DNA of 64,000 nt from Aquilutibacter rugosus. GTDB lineage: Bacteria; Pseudomonadota; Gammaproteobacteria; Xanthomonadales; Xanthomonadaceae. The notes under the pieces were generated by a model. The model did not search any database, was not told the DNA's origin, and saw only the letters and a program-made list of their open reading frames with translations. Each line of letters starts with the position of its first letter. Position 1 is the stretch's first letter. The stretch spans positions 868,001 to 932,000 of the forward strand of contig NZ_JAZHBO010000001.1 in NCBI RefSeq assembly GCF_036541335.1, given 5' to 3'. A program made the translations under genes and the position numbers. Shown in pieces: positions 63,545 to 64,000 of this stretch.

Positions 63545-63551
63545 GGCGCGC

Positions 63552-64000
63552 ATGATCCGCAATTCTGATCCGTCCGCGACGCCACGCCCTAGGCCCCTAG
63601 AGTGGGCCGCAGGTGCTGCACTGATACTGGTCATGCTGGTTGGTGCTGCGCAGGCCATCGCCGCATGGCGAGTCCCGGCAGAGCATGCGGTGCCGGTCAC
63701 GCCCAAATCAGTGCTCAACGGTGCTCTCACCAAAGACTGGTCCGATCGGCTCGATGCCAACATGCCTTGGCGTGCCCAGATGATTACGTTGGCGAACGGC
63801 CTTCGCTATCGCCTGTTCAATGGCGGGGGTGAGGATGTGCGCGTGGGTCGCGATGGCTGGTTGTATCTGACCGAAGAATTTCGCAGCGACGGTCACGATG
63901 CCGCCAACCTGCAACGTCGTGTGAAATTGCTGGCGCAAACGCAACAGGCGTTGGCCGCCGACGGCGTTCAACTGCTGATCGCGCTGGTGCCGGATAAGTC
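63552..64000 (+). CDS. AlgJ/AlgX-type O-acetylation protein (SGNH-like), cut by window edge
   Basis: The frame from the ATG at 63552 runs 149 codons to the window edge without a stop. One N-terminal membrane helix (about 20-40) is followed by a periplasmic region with VRVGRDGWLYLTEEF (about 97-111) and LLIALVPDKS near the edge; both are AlgJ/AlgX/WssI signatures. Such proteins attach acetyl groups from the MBOAT partner to the polymer. The catalytic D-H and Ser motifs would come right after the visible part, so activity cannot be judged. The operon may continue beyond the window. Confidence 0.85.
   Translation, partial: MIRNSDPSATPRPRPLEWAAGAALILVMLVGAAQAIAAWRVPAEHAVPVTPKSVLNGALTKDWSDRLDANMPWRAQMITLANGLRYRLFNGGGEDVRVGRDGWLYLTEEFRSDGHDAANLQRRVKLLAQTQQALAADGVQLLIALVPDK

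Overview
The window is a GC-rich, gene-dense bacterial chromosome segment, almost certainly from a gammaproteobacterium. The best guess is the Xanthomonadales/Lysobacterales side. The reasons are a pilin/ATPase/PilC-type cluster beside sucCD, an E. coli-type transaldolase and SerA, the dprA-smg-topA-tsaC and def-fmt-rsmB blocks, and an RpoD-type sigma factor. The assignment rests on family resemblance and remembered gene order only, so treat the order as tentative. No rRNA, tRNA, transposase or CRISPR array was recognised.

Layout. 1-2.5 kb (minus): type IV pilin, assembly ATPase and inner-membrane PilC/GspF-type protein, cut by the window edge. 2.6-4.8 kb: sucCD with a good sigma70 promoter and a strong terminator. 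4.9-13 kb: phasin-like protein, flavin monooxygenase, a UhpAB-like two-component pair, nadE, a DUF4153-type membrane protein and a DUF3298-type lipoprotein. 13-25.5 kb: bamD/rluD, serB-serA, pgeF, clpB with a heat-shock promoter, an SLC13-type transporter, tal and priA. 25.5-26.0 kb: a non-coding, AT-rich gap holding three DnaA boxes. 26-35 kb: MATE transporter, sppA, an SDR enzyme, and the dprA-smg-topA-tsaC operon on the minus strand. 35-44.3 kb: def-fmt-rsmB coupled to two envelope glycosyltransferases, then two bPH2 membrane proteins and a lipid A acyltransferase (minus), and dtd. 44.3-46.3 kb: rpoD, closed by a strong terminator.

The accessory part is 46.4 kb to the right edge. It is one long, tightly packed plus-strand operon of at least 14 genes for an exopolysaccharide. 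It mixes two systems that are normally separate. From the Bcs/Wss cellulose side come BcsE-like, BcsD, a proline-rich protein, BcsQ, a BcsA homologue, BcsB, a second MinD/BcsQ-like ATPase, and AlgI/AlgJ-type O-acetylation proteins. From the Pga (poly-GlcNAc) side come a TPR/beta-barrel porin, a PgaC-like family 2 glycosyltransferase, a small membrane protein, a membrane-anchored polysaccharide deacetylase, and a GH18-like lipoprotein. The BcsA homologue has lost most of its catalytic motifs, while the PgaC-like enzyme keeps all of its own. The simplest reading is a hybrid machine in which the PgaC-like enzyme makes the polymer (probably amino-sugar based, deacetylated and O-acetylated) and a pseudo-enzyme BcsA with BcsB serves as scaffold, channel or regulator. 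The enzyme families and motifs are visible in the sequence; the polymer and the mechanism are inference.
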